DNA of 64,000 nucleotides from Kitasatospora sp. NBC_01287 (GTDB lineage: Bacteria > Actinomycetota > Actinomycetes > Streptomycetales > Streptomycetaceae): assembly GCF_026340565.1 (NCBI RefSeq), contig NZ_JAPEPB010000002.1, positions 434,001-498,000 of the forward strand, in the 5' to 3' direction. Both the position numbers and the translations under genes were made by a program. The notes below the pieces were generated by a model, which saw only the letters and a list, made by a program, of their open reading frames with translations, did not search any database and had not been told where the DNA came from. The first letter of the stretch is position 1. Each line of letters opens with the position of its first letter. This document shows positions 28,815-36,749 of this stretch, in pieces.

Positions 28815-29495
28815 ATGACTCGATCGCCGTTCTCTGCCCAGCACCCCGACCAGCACTCCAGCCGGGACCCCGACCAGCAGCCCGACCAGCACCCCGGCCA
28901 GCACCCCGGCCAGGCGGCCGCGCGGCCCTCCCGGGCCCAGCGCCGGCAGGCCCGCTCGGACCGCTGGCGCCGTTCGACCGTGGAGCTCGCCGCCGTCTTC
29001 CTCGCGGTGGCCACCGCCGACCTGGTGGCCAACGTGGTGGTGCACGGCCACGACGGCCCGGTGCTGCTGGCCGTCTCGGCCGCCGCACTGCTCGCCACGG
29101 CGGTGTTCCACAGCTGGTGGGCACACCGCCATCCGCACGCGCCGCCGGGCCCCGATCCACTGGCCGACCCCGGCCCCGGGCAGGCCGGGCAGCTCGAACC
29201 CGCCGCGGCGCTGCCCGAGCAGACCCGGCTCTGGCGGCTGCGGGCCACCGTTTCGGACGCGCCCGGCTCGCTGGCGGCCGTCTGCACCGCGCTGGCCGCG
29301 CTGCGGATCAGCATCGTCTCGCTGCAGACCCACCCGCTGCCGGACGCGACGGTGGACGAGTTCCTGCTGCGCGCCCCGCGCTCGCTGCCCCGCTCGATCC
29401 TGACCGAGGCGGTCGCCGGAGCGGGCGGCCGGGAGATCTGGACCGAGCCGGCCGACGCGCACGACCTGGTCGACGTGCCGACCCAGGTCGGGTAA
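28815..29495 (+). CDS. ACT-domain membrane protein, probably truncated by prophage
   Basis: A 226-aa ORF. Residues 1-48 are low-complexity with repeated DQHP/GQHP units; two hydrophobic helices follow (about 56-75 and 83-100). An ACT domain occupies about 140-225 (RLWRLRATVSDAPGSLAAVCTALAALRI, typical first strand, helix and Gly turn). The frame stops at 29495, a few residues after WTEPADAHDLVDVPTQV, only 55 nt before the phage integrase gene. That suggests the gene continued originally and was cut at the attachment site. ACT modules usually bind amino acids. Confidence 0.7.
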   Translation: MTRSPFSAQHPDQHSSRDPDQQPDQHPGQHPGQAAARPSRAQRRQARSDRWRRSTVELAAVFLAVATADLVANVVVHGHDGPVLLAVSAAALLATAVFHSWWAHRHPHAPPGPDPLADPGPGQAGQLEPAAALPEQTRLWRLRATVSDAPGSLAAVCTALAALRISIVSLQTHPLPDATVDEFLLRAPRSLPRSILTEAVAGAGGREIWTEPADAHDLVDVPTQVG

Positions 29496-29550
29496 CCAGG
29501 GTTGCACCTCTCCGGGTGCGGGTTCCGACCGGGGAGGACACGATCGACGT
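29496..29550. other. probable prophage left junction (attL region)
   Basis: Fifty-five bases between the truncated ACT gene and the serine integrase start. Serine integrase attachment sites usually lie beside int, and their crossover is only 2 bp, so the exact junction cannot be placed. A small inverted repeat (gcacc/ggtgc around 29504-29518) is present. Confidence 0.5.
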
Positions 29551-31080
29551 ATGGCTCCTGAAAAGCCGCTGGTGGACCTGTATCTCCGGAAGTCCCAGGT
29601 GATCCGCGAGGGCGACTACCGGCGAGAGCTGTCCATGGACGCTCAGGAAGAGCGTGGGCGCAAATGGGCCGACACTGAGAACTTTGAAATCCGGAAGATT
29701 TGGCGTGAAAACCAGTCCGCCTACCGGAGCAAGACCCGTCCCAAATTCGAGAGCGCCGTCAGCGCACTCTTGGAAGACGAGTCTCAGGCACTTTGGGTCT
29801 TCGATTCCTCGCGATATTCGCGGCGTGGTGCGGGTGACGTACTCCGGGTCATGGACGAAGGAAAGCGCATCGTCTTTGACTACGACCGGTTGGACTCGGC
29901 CGAACCGAGGGACCGGAAGTACATCATCAACAAAGCTGAGGACGCGAAAGAGTACAGCGACCTTCTGTCCTACAAGGTAACCGGCACCAAGGCTGTGCAG
30001 CGCGAAATGGGGATGTGGCTCTCCGCTGCACCGGATGGCCTTCGAGTAGACCCGAAGACGCGAAAGCTGCATCACACCAAGCGTTGGCCGATCTACGAGC
30101 GCATCTTCGCTGAGGCGGCCAAGGGGCGGCCCCACCGGAAGATCGCTATGGCGTTGACAGCGGACCGGATTGCAGCTCCAAGAGGCGATGCGTGGCTCGG
30201 GAGCACAATCGGGACGATTCTTCGGAACCCTGTCTACCTCGGGTGGCAGACCATCCGCGTCAACGGGCGACATGAGATCTGGCGGAATCCGAAGGGCGAG
30301 AAGGTCAGCGTGTTCGCCGAAGGGGTGGAACCGATCCCGCAGGCTACATGGGACAAGGCTCGCCGTATGGCGGCAGGACATCAGCGCCCAGAGATCTCCG
30401 AGGACGAGCAGCCGGCAGCACCGAACCCGCTCGCAGGCAGCGTGAGGTGCGAGGGCTGCAAAGGTAACTCCACGTCTGTCGGGACTTCGTTCCGGTGCTC
30501 CCGGCACATAGCTGGTGGCCCCTGTCCCGCCCCTGTCAGCATTCTCCGGGACAGTGTGATCAAGTACGTCTGGGCCGAGTGGAAGAAGCGAGTGGCAGCG
30601 AAGGACCCCATGGACCCCACGATGGTTGCCGTCGCGGAGGGATGGGTGACGCTGTCGCAGCCCGAGGAGAGCAACGCGGAGCGAGAGGCCAGGGCCACAC
30701 TCAAGGGCGCCGAGGAGGGCGTCAAACGCCTGGACCGTGTGTTCGCGGCAGGTGCCTACGACGGGGCCGAGGGAGAGCTAACGTTCGCCCGACTCCGCCG
30801 GGAAGCCGTGACCGCTGTCGCAGAGGCCAAGAAGACGTGGGAGACCATCGCACAACCTGTTGCCGACCTCTCTGTGCTGACCAACCCTACTGCTGCGCAG
30901 GAACTTTGGGAGCGGTCCGACGACCACTTCCGAGGTCAGCTCATCCGGCTGGCCATTAAGGCTGTGCACCTTCGGCAGGCGGACTACTCCGGCCAGCGGA
31001 CTACCGGCCGCATCCGGATCGAGTGGGCGAAGCCCCAAGCTTGGGAAGAGGAACAGGAGAAGCCTGCAAAGGCGGCCTGA
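29551..31080 (+). CDS. int: large serine recombinase (phage integrase)
   Basis: A 509-aa large serine integrase that would recombine attP with attB. Catalytic domain residues 5-150: DLYLRKSQ places the nucleophilic Ser near residue 15, and VFDSSRYSRRGAGD carries the active-site Arg pair. Recombinase domain from about 165-255 (GLRVDPKTRKLHH through RNPVYLGWQ). A zinc ribbon (CEGC near 295, later Cys at about 313 and 321) is followed by a long coiled-coil insertion and C-terminal helix. Its base composition is lower in GC than the host genes. ATG at 29551; the ribosome site GGGGAGG is rather distant (about 13 nt). Confidence 0.92.
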   Translation: MAPEKPLVDLYLRKSQVIREGDYRRELSMDAQEERGRKWADTENFEIRKIWRENQSAYRSKTRPKFESAVSALLEDESQALWVFDSSRYSRRGAGDVLRVMDEGKRIVFDYDRLDSAEPRDRKYIINKAEDAKEYSDLLSYKVTGTKAVQREMGMWLSAAPDGLRVDPKTRKLHHTKRWPIYERIFAEAAKGRPHRKIAMALTADRIAAPRGDAWLGSTIGTILRNPVYLGWQTIRVNGRHEIWRNPKGEKVSVFAEGVEPIPQATWDKARRMAAGHQRPEISEDEQPAAPNPLAGSVRCEGCKGNSTSVGTSFRCSRHIAGGPCPAPVSILRDSVIKYVWAEWKKRVAAKDPMDPTMVAVAEGWVTLSQPEESNAEREARATLKGAEEGVKRLDRVFAAGAYDGAEGELTFARLRREAVTAVAEAKKTWETIAQPVADLSVLTNPTAAQELWERSDDHFRGQLIRLAIKAVHLRQADYSGQRTTGRIRIEWAKPQAWEEEQEKPAKAA

Positions 31081-31091
31081 AACGAAGAAAT

Positions 31092-31133
31092 GGCCCCCGG
31101 TCAGCACTGTGCGAGCAGTGCCGGCCGGGGGCC
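31092..31133. terminator. hairpin between int and the leftward genes
   Basis: Outer stem ggcccccgg / ccgggggcc and inner stem gcactg / cagtgc, followed by a short T-containing tail. It lies between convergent int (+) and the 64-aa gene (-). Confidence 0.75.
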
Positions 31134-31155
31134 TTCGTGGTGGGTCAAGTGGAGA

Positions 31156-31350
31156 TCACCATCCGACGCTCTCTATGTCGGTGGCGAGGGCGAGTGCGAC
31201 GTGCTCCGGGAGGGGGACGACCGTTCGGGTGAGCTGGCCGGGTGAGGAGTGCTCGGTCTCGATGACGATGACGCGCTCGCCTGCGGGGGTGCGGGCCTCA
31301 TAGGCGCGGGCGGCCTGGTGGACGACGGCATGGATCACGGGCGGGGTCAC
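31156..31350 (-). CDS. hypothetical phage protein (64 aa)
   Basis: Opens with GTG at 31350 inside the GTGA overlap with the previous gene's stop, which supports expression. Contains HQAARAYEARTPAGERVIVIE, a short beta-rich protein with no recognisable domain. Last gene of the leftward early operon before the int hairpin. Confidence 0.6.
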   Translation of the reverse strand: MTPPVIHAVVHQAARAYEARTPAGERVIVIETEHSSPGQLTRTVVPLPEHVALALATDIESVGW

Positions 31351-31943
31351 TGGTGGCCGCCTTGGAGGAGGTAGTTCGCCATGGCGATGCGCGCCGCGAC
31401 TCCGGCGTCCGGGCCGAGCAGTTCACTCGCCCGCAGGAACGCGCGCTCGCGCTCGGCGGTGTTGTCGCTCTGCGGCAGCATCGTGTCCGCGAAGGAAGGA
31501 ACCTGGGCCCCGACGGTGGCAGTGCTCTGGCGGACCAGCGTGTCCGCGAGCGCGGTCTGCGGAAGGGCAGCGGGAGAGGTGGAGCCGCCGGCCACCATGA
31601 AGGGGGTTCCGGCCTGGCGGGCTTCCTCGGCCTGGCGGGCGGCTTCCATCTCACCGAGGCGGCGCGCGGCTTCGGCTTCCTGGGCCTGGACGCGGCGGAT
31701 CTCCTCGGCGATGACACGCGAGCGCGCCGCCACGTTGACCAGGGACTGGCCCAGGGATTCGGCGACTTCGGGGTTCAGATAGATGGAGGCGGGGTTGGCG
31801 TTCGGGTCGCCGGAGCGGACGAGGAGGCCGATGTCGCCTTCAGCGTCGATGTGCAGGCGGGCGAAGTCGGCGGGGCCGTCGTACTTGCAGGGGAACCGCT
31901 GCTCGTCCACGTACACGGTCGGCTGCTCAGGTGCGGTCGTCAT
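31347..31943 (-). CDS. hypothetical phage protein (198 aa)
   Basis: A 198-aa protein. The N-terminal 75 residues look globular (YVDEQRFPCKYDGPADFARLHIDAEGDIGLLVRS), the middle is a charged helix with AEEIRRVQAQEAEAARRLGEMEAARQ, predicted coiled coil, and the C-terminus is Ala-rich. No family recognised. ATG at 31943 overlaps the previous gene's end by 17 nt; its own stop overlaps the next start. Confidence 0.65.
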   Translation of the reverse strand: MTTAPEQPTVYVDEQRFPCKYDGPADFARLHIDAEGDIGLLVRSGDPNANPASIYLNPEVAESLGQSLVNVAARSRVIAEEIRRVQAQEAEAARRLGEMEAARQAEEARQAGTPFMVAGGSTSPAALPQTALADTLVRQSTATVGAQVPSFADTMLPQSDNTAERERAFLRASELLGPDAGVAARIAMANYLLQGGHQ

Positions 31944-32094
31944 CGGGGTTCTCTCCGGTCATCAGGAACTCGGCCAGGCGGAGCACGGCGCTCACGCGGG
32001 CCTCGAAGGGGCAACCGTCTTGGTAGCCCCGGGCGTTGGTGGACATCTCGGTGACGGTCTTCTGGGCGAGGGTGAGGGCTTCGGTGCGGGTCAC
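31927..32094 (-). CDS. hypothetical phage protein (55 aa)
   Basis: A short helical protein (TRTEALTLAQKTVTEMSTNA start, ending in an acidic NPDDDRT). GTG at 32094 lies in a GTGA overlap with the previous gene, and its end overlaps the next start by 17 nt. Unknown function. Confidence 0.6.
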   Translation of the reverse strand: MTRTEALTLAQKTVTEMSTNARGYQDGCPFEARVSAVLRLAEFLMTGENPDDDRT

Positions 32095-32414
32095 CGGGCC
32101 TCCCAGTGCGAGTCGATGCCGGCCAGGGGTCGCGGGGTTGGCCGGTCGTACAGTCCGGGCGAGGAAGCGCCTGCGGCCTGACGGCTCGTCGGGACGGAGA
32201 CCCACTCGACCTTCTCGGTTCCCTCCAGCGCGGTGGCCTGGCGGGCGAGGTAGGCGGACAGCTCGCGGCACTGCTCGGCGTTGAGCTTGGCCGGCCGGGC
32301 GGTCTCGGCCCCGGCGGACAGGGCCAGGACCGCGCCCATGCGATCGTTGCGGACGGCGACGACGGAGCCGAATCGCGGCGTGAGGGTGGCCTTGTGCTCG
32401 GTGGTCTCAATCAT
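32091..32414 (-). CDS. hypothetical phage protein (107 aa)
   Basis: ATG at 32414 with GAGGAGAGAG upstream. Reads SVVAVRNDRMGAVLALSAG and a helix ARPAKLNAEQCRELSAYLARQ. No family recognised. It is the second gene after the 56-aa ORF in an apparent operon of five small genes. Confidence 0.65.
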   Translation of the reverse strand: MIETTEHKATLTPRFGSVVAVRNDRMGAVLALSAGAETARPAKLNAEQCRELSAYLARQATALEGTEKVEWVSVPTSRQAAGASSPGLYDRPTPRPLAGIDSHWEAR

Positions 32415-32428
32415 GGTCTCTCTCCTCG

Positions 32429-32599
32429 TCAGCTGAGCAGGGCCAGGATGGCGTGGACTTGGCGGGCGGAGTGCCCGCAGTCGTAGGTGACGCTCTCCTC
32501 CCCACGGGTGATCTCCAGGCGGTACCGGTCGTCCTGGGCGGCGTAGACGTGCAGCTGTGCGCCGCCGGTCAGCTCGTGGGTTCCGACTGGGGACTTCAT
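32429..32599 (-). CDS. hypothetical phage protein (56 aa)
   Basis: A 56-aa ORF with ATG at 32599 and GGAAAGGA upstream, ending TGA at 32429. Beta-rich with YRLEITRGEESVTYDCGHS followed by a C-terminal helix ending LALLS. One Cys and several His, no known family. First gene after the repeated motif at 32631-32650, so it probably opens the operon. Confidence 0.6.
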   Translation of the reverse strand: MKSPVGTHELTGGAQLHVYAAQDDRYRLEITRGEESVTYDCGHSARQVHAILALLS

Positions 32600-32630
32600 C
32601 GCGGGGTCCTTTCCGTGGGGTTCGGAAGGC

Positions 32631-32650
32631 TTGAGGCGGGGCGGTTAACA
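32631..32650 (-). promoter_or_regulatory. dispersed phage motif, copy 1
   Basis: Copy of the 20-bp motif ttgaggcggggcggttaaca (as read on the + strand). It lies in the short gap after the sigma-like gene, 31 nt upstream of the 56-aa ORF start. Probable promoter element or repressor site; see the finding on all six copies. Confidence 0.6.
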
Positions 32651-32657
32651 GGGGCGT

Positions 32658-33716
32658 TCACGCGGCGGCACGGAGCTTCTTCAGGGCCCGCGACCAGGTG
32701 GCCTTGACGGTGCCGGGGGTCTTGCCGAGGGCTTCGGCTATCGCGGTGGCGTCGAGCTTTCCGGCGTCGGTGAGCATCGGCGGCCCGTCGAATCCGAAGG
32801 CTGCGCGGGCGATGGCGGCCTCGGTCGGGGACATGCTCGCCAGCAGTTCGGCGGCCTTGATTCGAGCGGCAGCGGTGAAGCGGTCGCTGGTCTCGGTCTC
32901 GGCGCGGTGGTCGATGATCGCTCCGGTGGCGTGCTTGCCGCGCTTGGCGCCAGTGACCTTGACGCCCTTACAGCGGACGGCGTCGCGCGACAGCGCGAGC
33001 GGGTTCAGGGCAAGGGAGGGCTGGAGGTCGGTGCACCAGCCGGCCGTCGTCGCCCCGGCCACCACCTCCCGCCCGTTCGACACGACGATGTGAAGCCGTG
33101 GCATGCGGGGCGTGGTGCCCAGCGCGGTGTACTCGACCAGGACGTCCGGGTCCTGGGCGTGGGAGGCGGCGAGCGCGCTCTCGGACACGCTCTCGATGGG
33201 CACCGGCCGGGCGAAGGCGGAGGCCACGAGGTCGGCCTGCTGCGATGAGAAGCGACGCTTGGTATCGGGGTGGCCGGTCAGCTCCTGCTTGGCAGCAGCG
33301 AAGTCGCCGCCGTTGCGGGTGAGCGCGCCCATGAAGCTGGCCACCGAGTCGCGCGGCATGCCGGGGGCGATCTCGCGGGTGGCCGCCGAGCGGCCGTCGA
33401 GCTTGGCGCGCTGGAAGGCGTAGCTCGTGAAGGTGGCGGTGTTGGGGGCGTCCACGTCCCAGTCGTTGAGGGCGCGCCAGAACGAGAGACGCATCTCCTG
33501 GGCGATGTCCTGGGCGGCCTGGTGGCTGTCGCCTTCCATCTGCTGGGCGCGCTTGCGGGAGACGGACAGCGCGATGCCCTCAAGTCCGTTCAGGATCTCC
33601 TCGGTGGCGACGCGGCCCCGGTCGAGCTTGCCGACGCCGGTCAGGGCGGGCAGCGGCTTGGGGGTACGGGCCTGGGAAATCAGGGCGGGCGTGATGGCGG
33701 AGCAGGACGAAGACAT
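32658..33716 (-). CDS. sigma-70-like phage regulator
   Basis: A 352-aa protein with a sigma region 2-like segment (about residues 55-120: QAAQDIAQEMRLSFWRALNDWD, FTSYAFQRAKLDGR) and a C-terminal sigma region 4-like HTH (about 290-350: SPTEAAIARAAFGFDG, then AIAEALGKTPGTVKATWSRALKKLR). The 170 residues between are unusual. This would make it a phage-encoded RNA polymerase specificity factor, perhaps for middle or late genes. ATG at 33716 with AAGGA upstream. An upstream start adds 8 residues. Confidence 0.65.
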   Translation of the reverse strand: MSSSCSAITPALISQARTPKPLPALTGVGKLDRGRVATEEILNGLEGIALSVSRKRAQQMEGDSHQAAQDIAQEMRLSFWRALNDWDVDAPNTATFTSYAFQRAKLDGRSAATREIAPGMPRDSVASFMGALTRNGGDFAAAKQELTGHPDTKRRFSSQQADLVASAFARPVPIESVSESALAASHAQDPDVLVEYTALGTTPRMPRLHIVVSNGREVVAGATTAGWCTDLQPSLALNPLALSRDAVRCKGVKVTGAKRGKHATGAIIDHRAETETSDRFTAAARIKAAELLASMSPTEAAIARAAFGFDGPPMLTDAGKLDATAIAEALGKTPGTVKATWSRALKKLRAAA

Positions 33717-33834
33717 GGAGGTTCCTTGGCATGTACACAACAGGGAGATGGGCGTGCGGTATCGCGGATCGGCGGGCGCGCCAGGGCATGACGAAGCCCC
33801 GGCCGGCGCGGGTGGCCGTGTCGGGGCATGGAAA

Positions 33835-33875
33835 AGGCCCCTACCGCTTCGGTGTCAGCCGAAGGGCAGGGGCCT
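33835..33875 (-). terminator. terminator after 124-aa ORF
   Basis: Stem aggcccct / aggggcct with an inner cttcgg / ccgaag, followed in the leftward direction by a run of four T. It lies between the 124-aa ORF and the sigma-like gene, so the latter needs its own promoter. Confidence 0.7.
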
Positions 33876-33903
33876 GGTGCGGCCTGTCGTCAGGTCAGGC
33901 CGG

Positions 33904-34278
33904 TCAGACTCCTCGCACCCTGCGGCGGGTGGCCGCGGGGCAACACATAGCGAGGTGGCGCGTGAACAGCGCCATGCAGGTGGATAGTCGACGGTGCAGA
34001 GCTCGGGCAACGCGAGCGCCGAGGCGATCGGTCGCCACGGACCGGTGCACATGCGAGAGCGATAACGCCCGGAGGTCCAGGCGGGCGCACTCAAGTACAT
34101 CGAATTCGCGGGCGGCCAGCTCAAGATCGAGGGAGCTGCCGTCGGTCACGCCCATCGCGCGGCGAATAACCAGCGCCGCACGGGGGGTTGTGAGTTTGGC
34201 GAACTCTCTTCGGAGCCGTGCCTGATGCGCGAGGAGTCTGCGGATGCCGCAGTACGCCGCCCAGCCGCGACGACGCAT
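33904..34278 (-). CDS. hypothetical basic protein (124 aa)
   Basis: ATG at 34278 with AGGAG 5-6 nt upstream. An Arg-rich helical protein (RRLLAHQARLRREFAKL, then RAMGVTDGSSLDLELAAREFD), four Cys near the C-terminal end and one TTA codon, rare in streptomycetes. It is followed by a T-tailed terminator and preceded by an AT-richer leader, so it looks like a single-gene unit. Small basic protein of unknown role; a regulator is possible but unproven. Confidence 0.5.
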   Translation of the reverse strand: MRRRGWAAYCGIRRLLAHQARLRREFAKLTTPRAALVIRRAMGVTDGSSLDLELAAREFDVLECARLDLRALSLSHVHRSVATDRLGARVARALHRRLSTCMALFTRHLAMCCPAATRRRVRGV

Positions 34279-34442
34279 GACCACTCCTGTTTCACTGGCT
34301 GCGCACTTCCTTGTGCGGCACGTGAGCAGAGATTAAGCAGGTGTCCGATGTGCCCGCAACACACCTTTTGACCACTCTTGGTCACGATCATGGCCATGAC
34401 CTGCATGTTTTTATGCAAAGACTAGGTAAAGTGACCTGGGTC

Positions 34443-34889
34443 TCACTTGCCGTGGGCGCGCAGGTACGCGGACCCGCTGTCGAGTCGGGCGGAGGAGTCC
34501 CCGAAGTGCCCGAGAGCGGAGTTCTCGCCCCGACACAGCAGTCGCCGTACGGCCTGGCCGTGGGGCTTGGCGTGGTCGTGGTCCACCACCAGGCGGTCCC
34601 CGGCCACGGCCTTCTGACCGCAGATCGCGCACCGCCAGCGCTGCTGGCGGCCCATGCGCTCGTAGTCGGCCAGGGTGATCCCGTAGACGCGCCGAAGGCG
34701 GGCGTCCCGGCGCTTGCGGACCACCTGCGGGTCGCGGTTGGCCCGGTTGTTCGCCGCCTTCACACACACCCGGCAGACGTTCGCGCGGCCGTTCGGCGCT
34801 CTCTTGCGCCGGCCGAACTGCCCGAGGGGCTTCTCGTCGTCGCACACCTCGCAGAACTGCGTGTGCGCGCTCTCCGGCTCACGCCGCAT
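34443..34889 (-). CDS. recombination endonuclease VII family protein
   Basis: A 148-aa His-Me-finger nuclease similar to T4 endonuclease VII, which cuts branched DNA during packaging and recombination. Zinc Cys pairs: CEVC at residue 13 and CRVC near 39; a second set CAIC near 87. The core LVVDHDHA near residue 101 carries the catalytic Asp/His, followed by VRRLLCRGENSALGHF. Its ATG overlaps the end of the DNA polymerase gene by 11 nt. Confidence 0.88.
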   Translation of the reverse strand: MRREPESAHTQFCEVCDDEKPLGQFGRRKRAPNGRANVCRVCVKAANNRANRDPQVVRKRRDARLRRVYGITLADYERMGRQQRWRCAICGQKAVAGDRLVVDHDHAKPHGQAVRRLLCRGENSALGHFGDSSARLDSGSAYLRAHGK

Positions 34890-36738
34890 AGGCCCACTCC
34901 TTCGGCAGCTTGTAGCCGTCGGCCCAACTCGGCCCGTAGACCTCGGCGTCGGTGTCCAGCGGCACGCCCTTGAGGGTCATCTTCATGGCCTCGGCGACCG
35001 CGCGGGCCACGTCCGCGGCCTCGTCCTTCGGAGCTGTGCCCACCACCTCGTCGTGCACCCACATCGTCAGGTAGGGAGTGAGACCCTGGGCGTCCATCGT
35101 GATGAGCGCCTGCCCCATCGTGTCGCGGGCCGTGGACTGGCAGGCGTAGGCAACCGACTTGTACAGCTTGTCGCGGTCCAGGTGGAGCCTGCGGCCCACC
35201 GCCGTGGTCATCGTGCAGCGCTCCGCGAGCGCCTGACGCTGCATCTTGCGGGCCCACCGCTTGATCCCGGGGAACGCCCGGCTGTACCGCCGTAGCGTGT
35301 CCCGCATGACCTCCACGTCCTGTCCGGTCTGCTTGGCCAGCGTCGCGGCCCCGCCCTGGTAGGCGGTGCCGAGTCCGGCGATCTTCGCCAGTCCTCGCTG
35401 CGGCTTCGTGAAGTCGGGGCCGAACATCAGCTCCGCCGCGAAGCCGTGCAGGTCCTTGCCCGCCGCGATGGCCTCGACCATCCGCGACTCACCCGACAGG
35501 GCGGCCAGCACCCGAAGCTCCACCGCCTGCTGGTCCACCGAGAAGTAGACGCTGCCCCGCTCTGCGACCACGGCTCGCCGTACCTCCCAGCCGTGGGAGG
35601 GAAGTTGGGCCATCGCCGGGTCGGAGTGGGAGGCGCGGCCGGTCTGAGCCCCCAGCGGGTTGATCTTCGGGTGGATGCGGCCGTGCTCGTCGCGGTTGTT
35701 CAGCATCGCCTCGGCGTAGCTCGAACTCCACTTCCCCGCGCGCTTGGCCCGCAGCACGGCGTCCGCGAGCGCGTTGGGCTCGCGCATCCCGAGCCGCACC
35801 CAGTCCGGGTCGAGATCGGCCAACGGCAGCAGCACGTCCTTCGCCACCGACAGCGCGCCGCTGTCGGTGCGCTCGGTCAGCCGCTCGCCCATGCCCAGCA
35901 GCGCGCCGGCCACCTGATCCGACGAGTTCACCGAGGACACCCCGAACCGCGCGGCCACGGCGGAGAAGCGTTCCTTCTCATGTCCGAGCCGACGGACAAG
36001 GCCCTCGGTGTATTCGGGGTCGATGAGCATGCCCCGGCGCTGCATCTTCGCGCAGACCAGGGCCACGCTGTGCTCGTAGGGCAGCAGCGCCGAGCGCAGC
36101 CCCTCGGCCTTGTACCGGGCCAGCAGCTTGGGCAGCAGCCGGGCCACGAGCAGGGCGTCGAGACCGGCGTACAGCTCGTAGACGTGGTGCGAGAGGTCGA
36201 TCCCGGCCCAGCCGGTCTGCTTCGTCAGCCCGAGCCCGTTGAACACCTTCGTCAGATCGCCCTGTGTGTCGGGCGCGGCGGGATCGACGTACCAGGCCGA
36301 CAGCGGTTTGAGGGACAGCCCGACGCCGCCCTCGTAGTCGTGCCGGCTGTCGAGCAGATGGGCGGCGATGCGCGAGTCGCGGGCTCGGGGCCAGAGGTCT
36401 TCGAGCGAGATGCCCAGCTCGGTGTCCACCTTCAGCGCGTCGAACGCCAGGTTGTGCGCCACCAGGTTCGGCAGCTTCGCCAGTGCCTCGCGGGCCGCTT
36501 CGCGGAACGGGCCGCCGAGTTCGACGGGGATGACCCACGCGGTGTGGGTGTCGCCGAACTGCGCGAGCCGTATTCGGTCGGTCCAGGCCAGGCCCGTGGT
36601 CTCGGTGTCGAAGCCGATCAGTGTCCCGGCGTTGGCGTGCCCGGTCCACCAGGTGCGGAACTCCCGCAGGTCGTCACCGTTCTCGGCGACCTTGATCTCG
36701 ACCAGCTCTCCGGCCAGTCGGTACGGGTGTACCCGCAT
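34879..36738 (-). CDS. phage DNA polymerase I (family A)
   Basis: A 619-aa replicative-type polymerase without a 5'-3' exonuclease domain. The 3'-5' proofreading domain is intact (DTETTGL at about residue 44, NLAFDALK, YEGGVGLSLKPLSA). Polymerase motif A is VYFSVDQQAVELRVLA, motif B RGLAKIAGLGTAYQGG (Lys and Tyr), and motif C VHDEV near the C-terminus with catalytic Asp. ATG at 36738 has GGAAGAGAG; the much longer open frame upstream is a shadow. Downstream of the helicase gene, upstream of endo VII. Confidence 0.93.
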   Translation of the reverse strand: MRVHPYRLAGELVEIKVAENGDDLREFRTWWTGHANAGTLIGFDTETTGLAWTDRIRLAQFGDTHTAWVIPVELGGPFREAAREALAKLPNLVAHNLAFDALKVDTELGISLEDLWPRARDSRIAAHLLDSRHDYEGGVGLSLKPLSAWYVDPAAPDTQGDLTKVFNGLGLTKQTGWAGIDLSHHVYELYAGLDALLVARLLPKLLARYKAEGLRSALLPYEHSVALVCAKMQRRGMLIDPEYTEGLVRRLGHEKERFSAVAARFGVSSVNSSDQVAGALLGMGERLTERTDSGALSVAKDVLLPLADLDPDWVRLGMREPNALADAVLRAKRAGKWSSSYAEAMLNNRDEHGRIHPKINPLGAQTGRASHSDPAMAQLPSHGWEVRRAVVAERGSVYFSVDQQAVELRVLAALSGESRMVEAIAAGKDLHGFAAELMFGPDFTKPQRGLAKIAGLGTAYQGGAATLAKQTGQDVEVMRDTLRRYSRAFPGIKRWARKMQRQALAERCTMTTAVGRRLHLDRDKLYKSVAYACQSTARDTMGQALITMDAQGLTPYLTMWVHDEVVGTAPKDEAADVARAVAEAMKMTLKGVPLDTDAEVYGPSWADGYKLPKEWAYAA

Positions 36739-36749
36739 GTGCTCTCTTC

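Noticed and set aside
34146..34418. 90-aa reverse ORF upstream of the 124-aa gene
   Set aside because: It overlaps the better-supported ORF, has no ribosome site and covers the likely promoter region.
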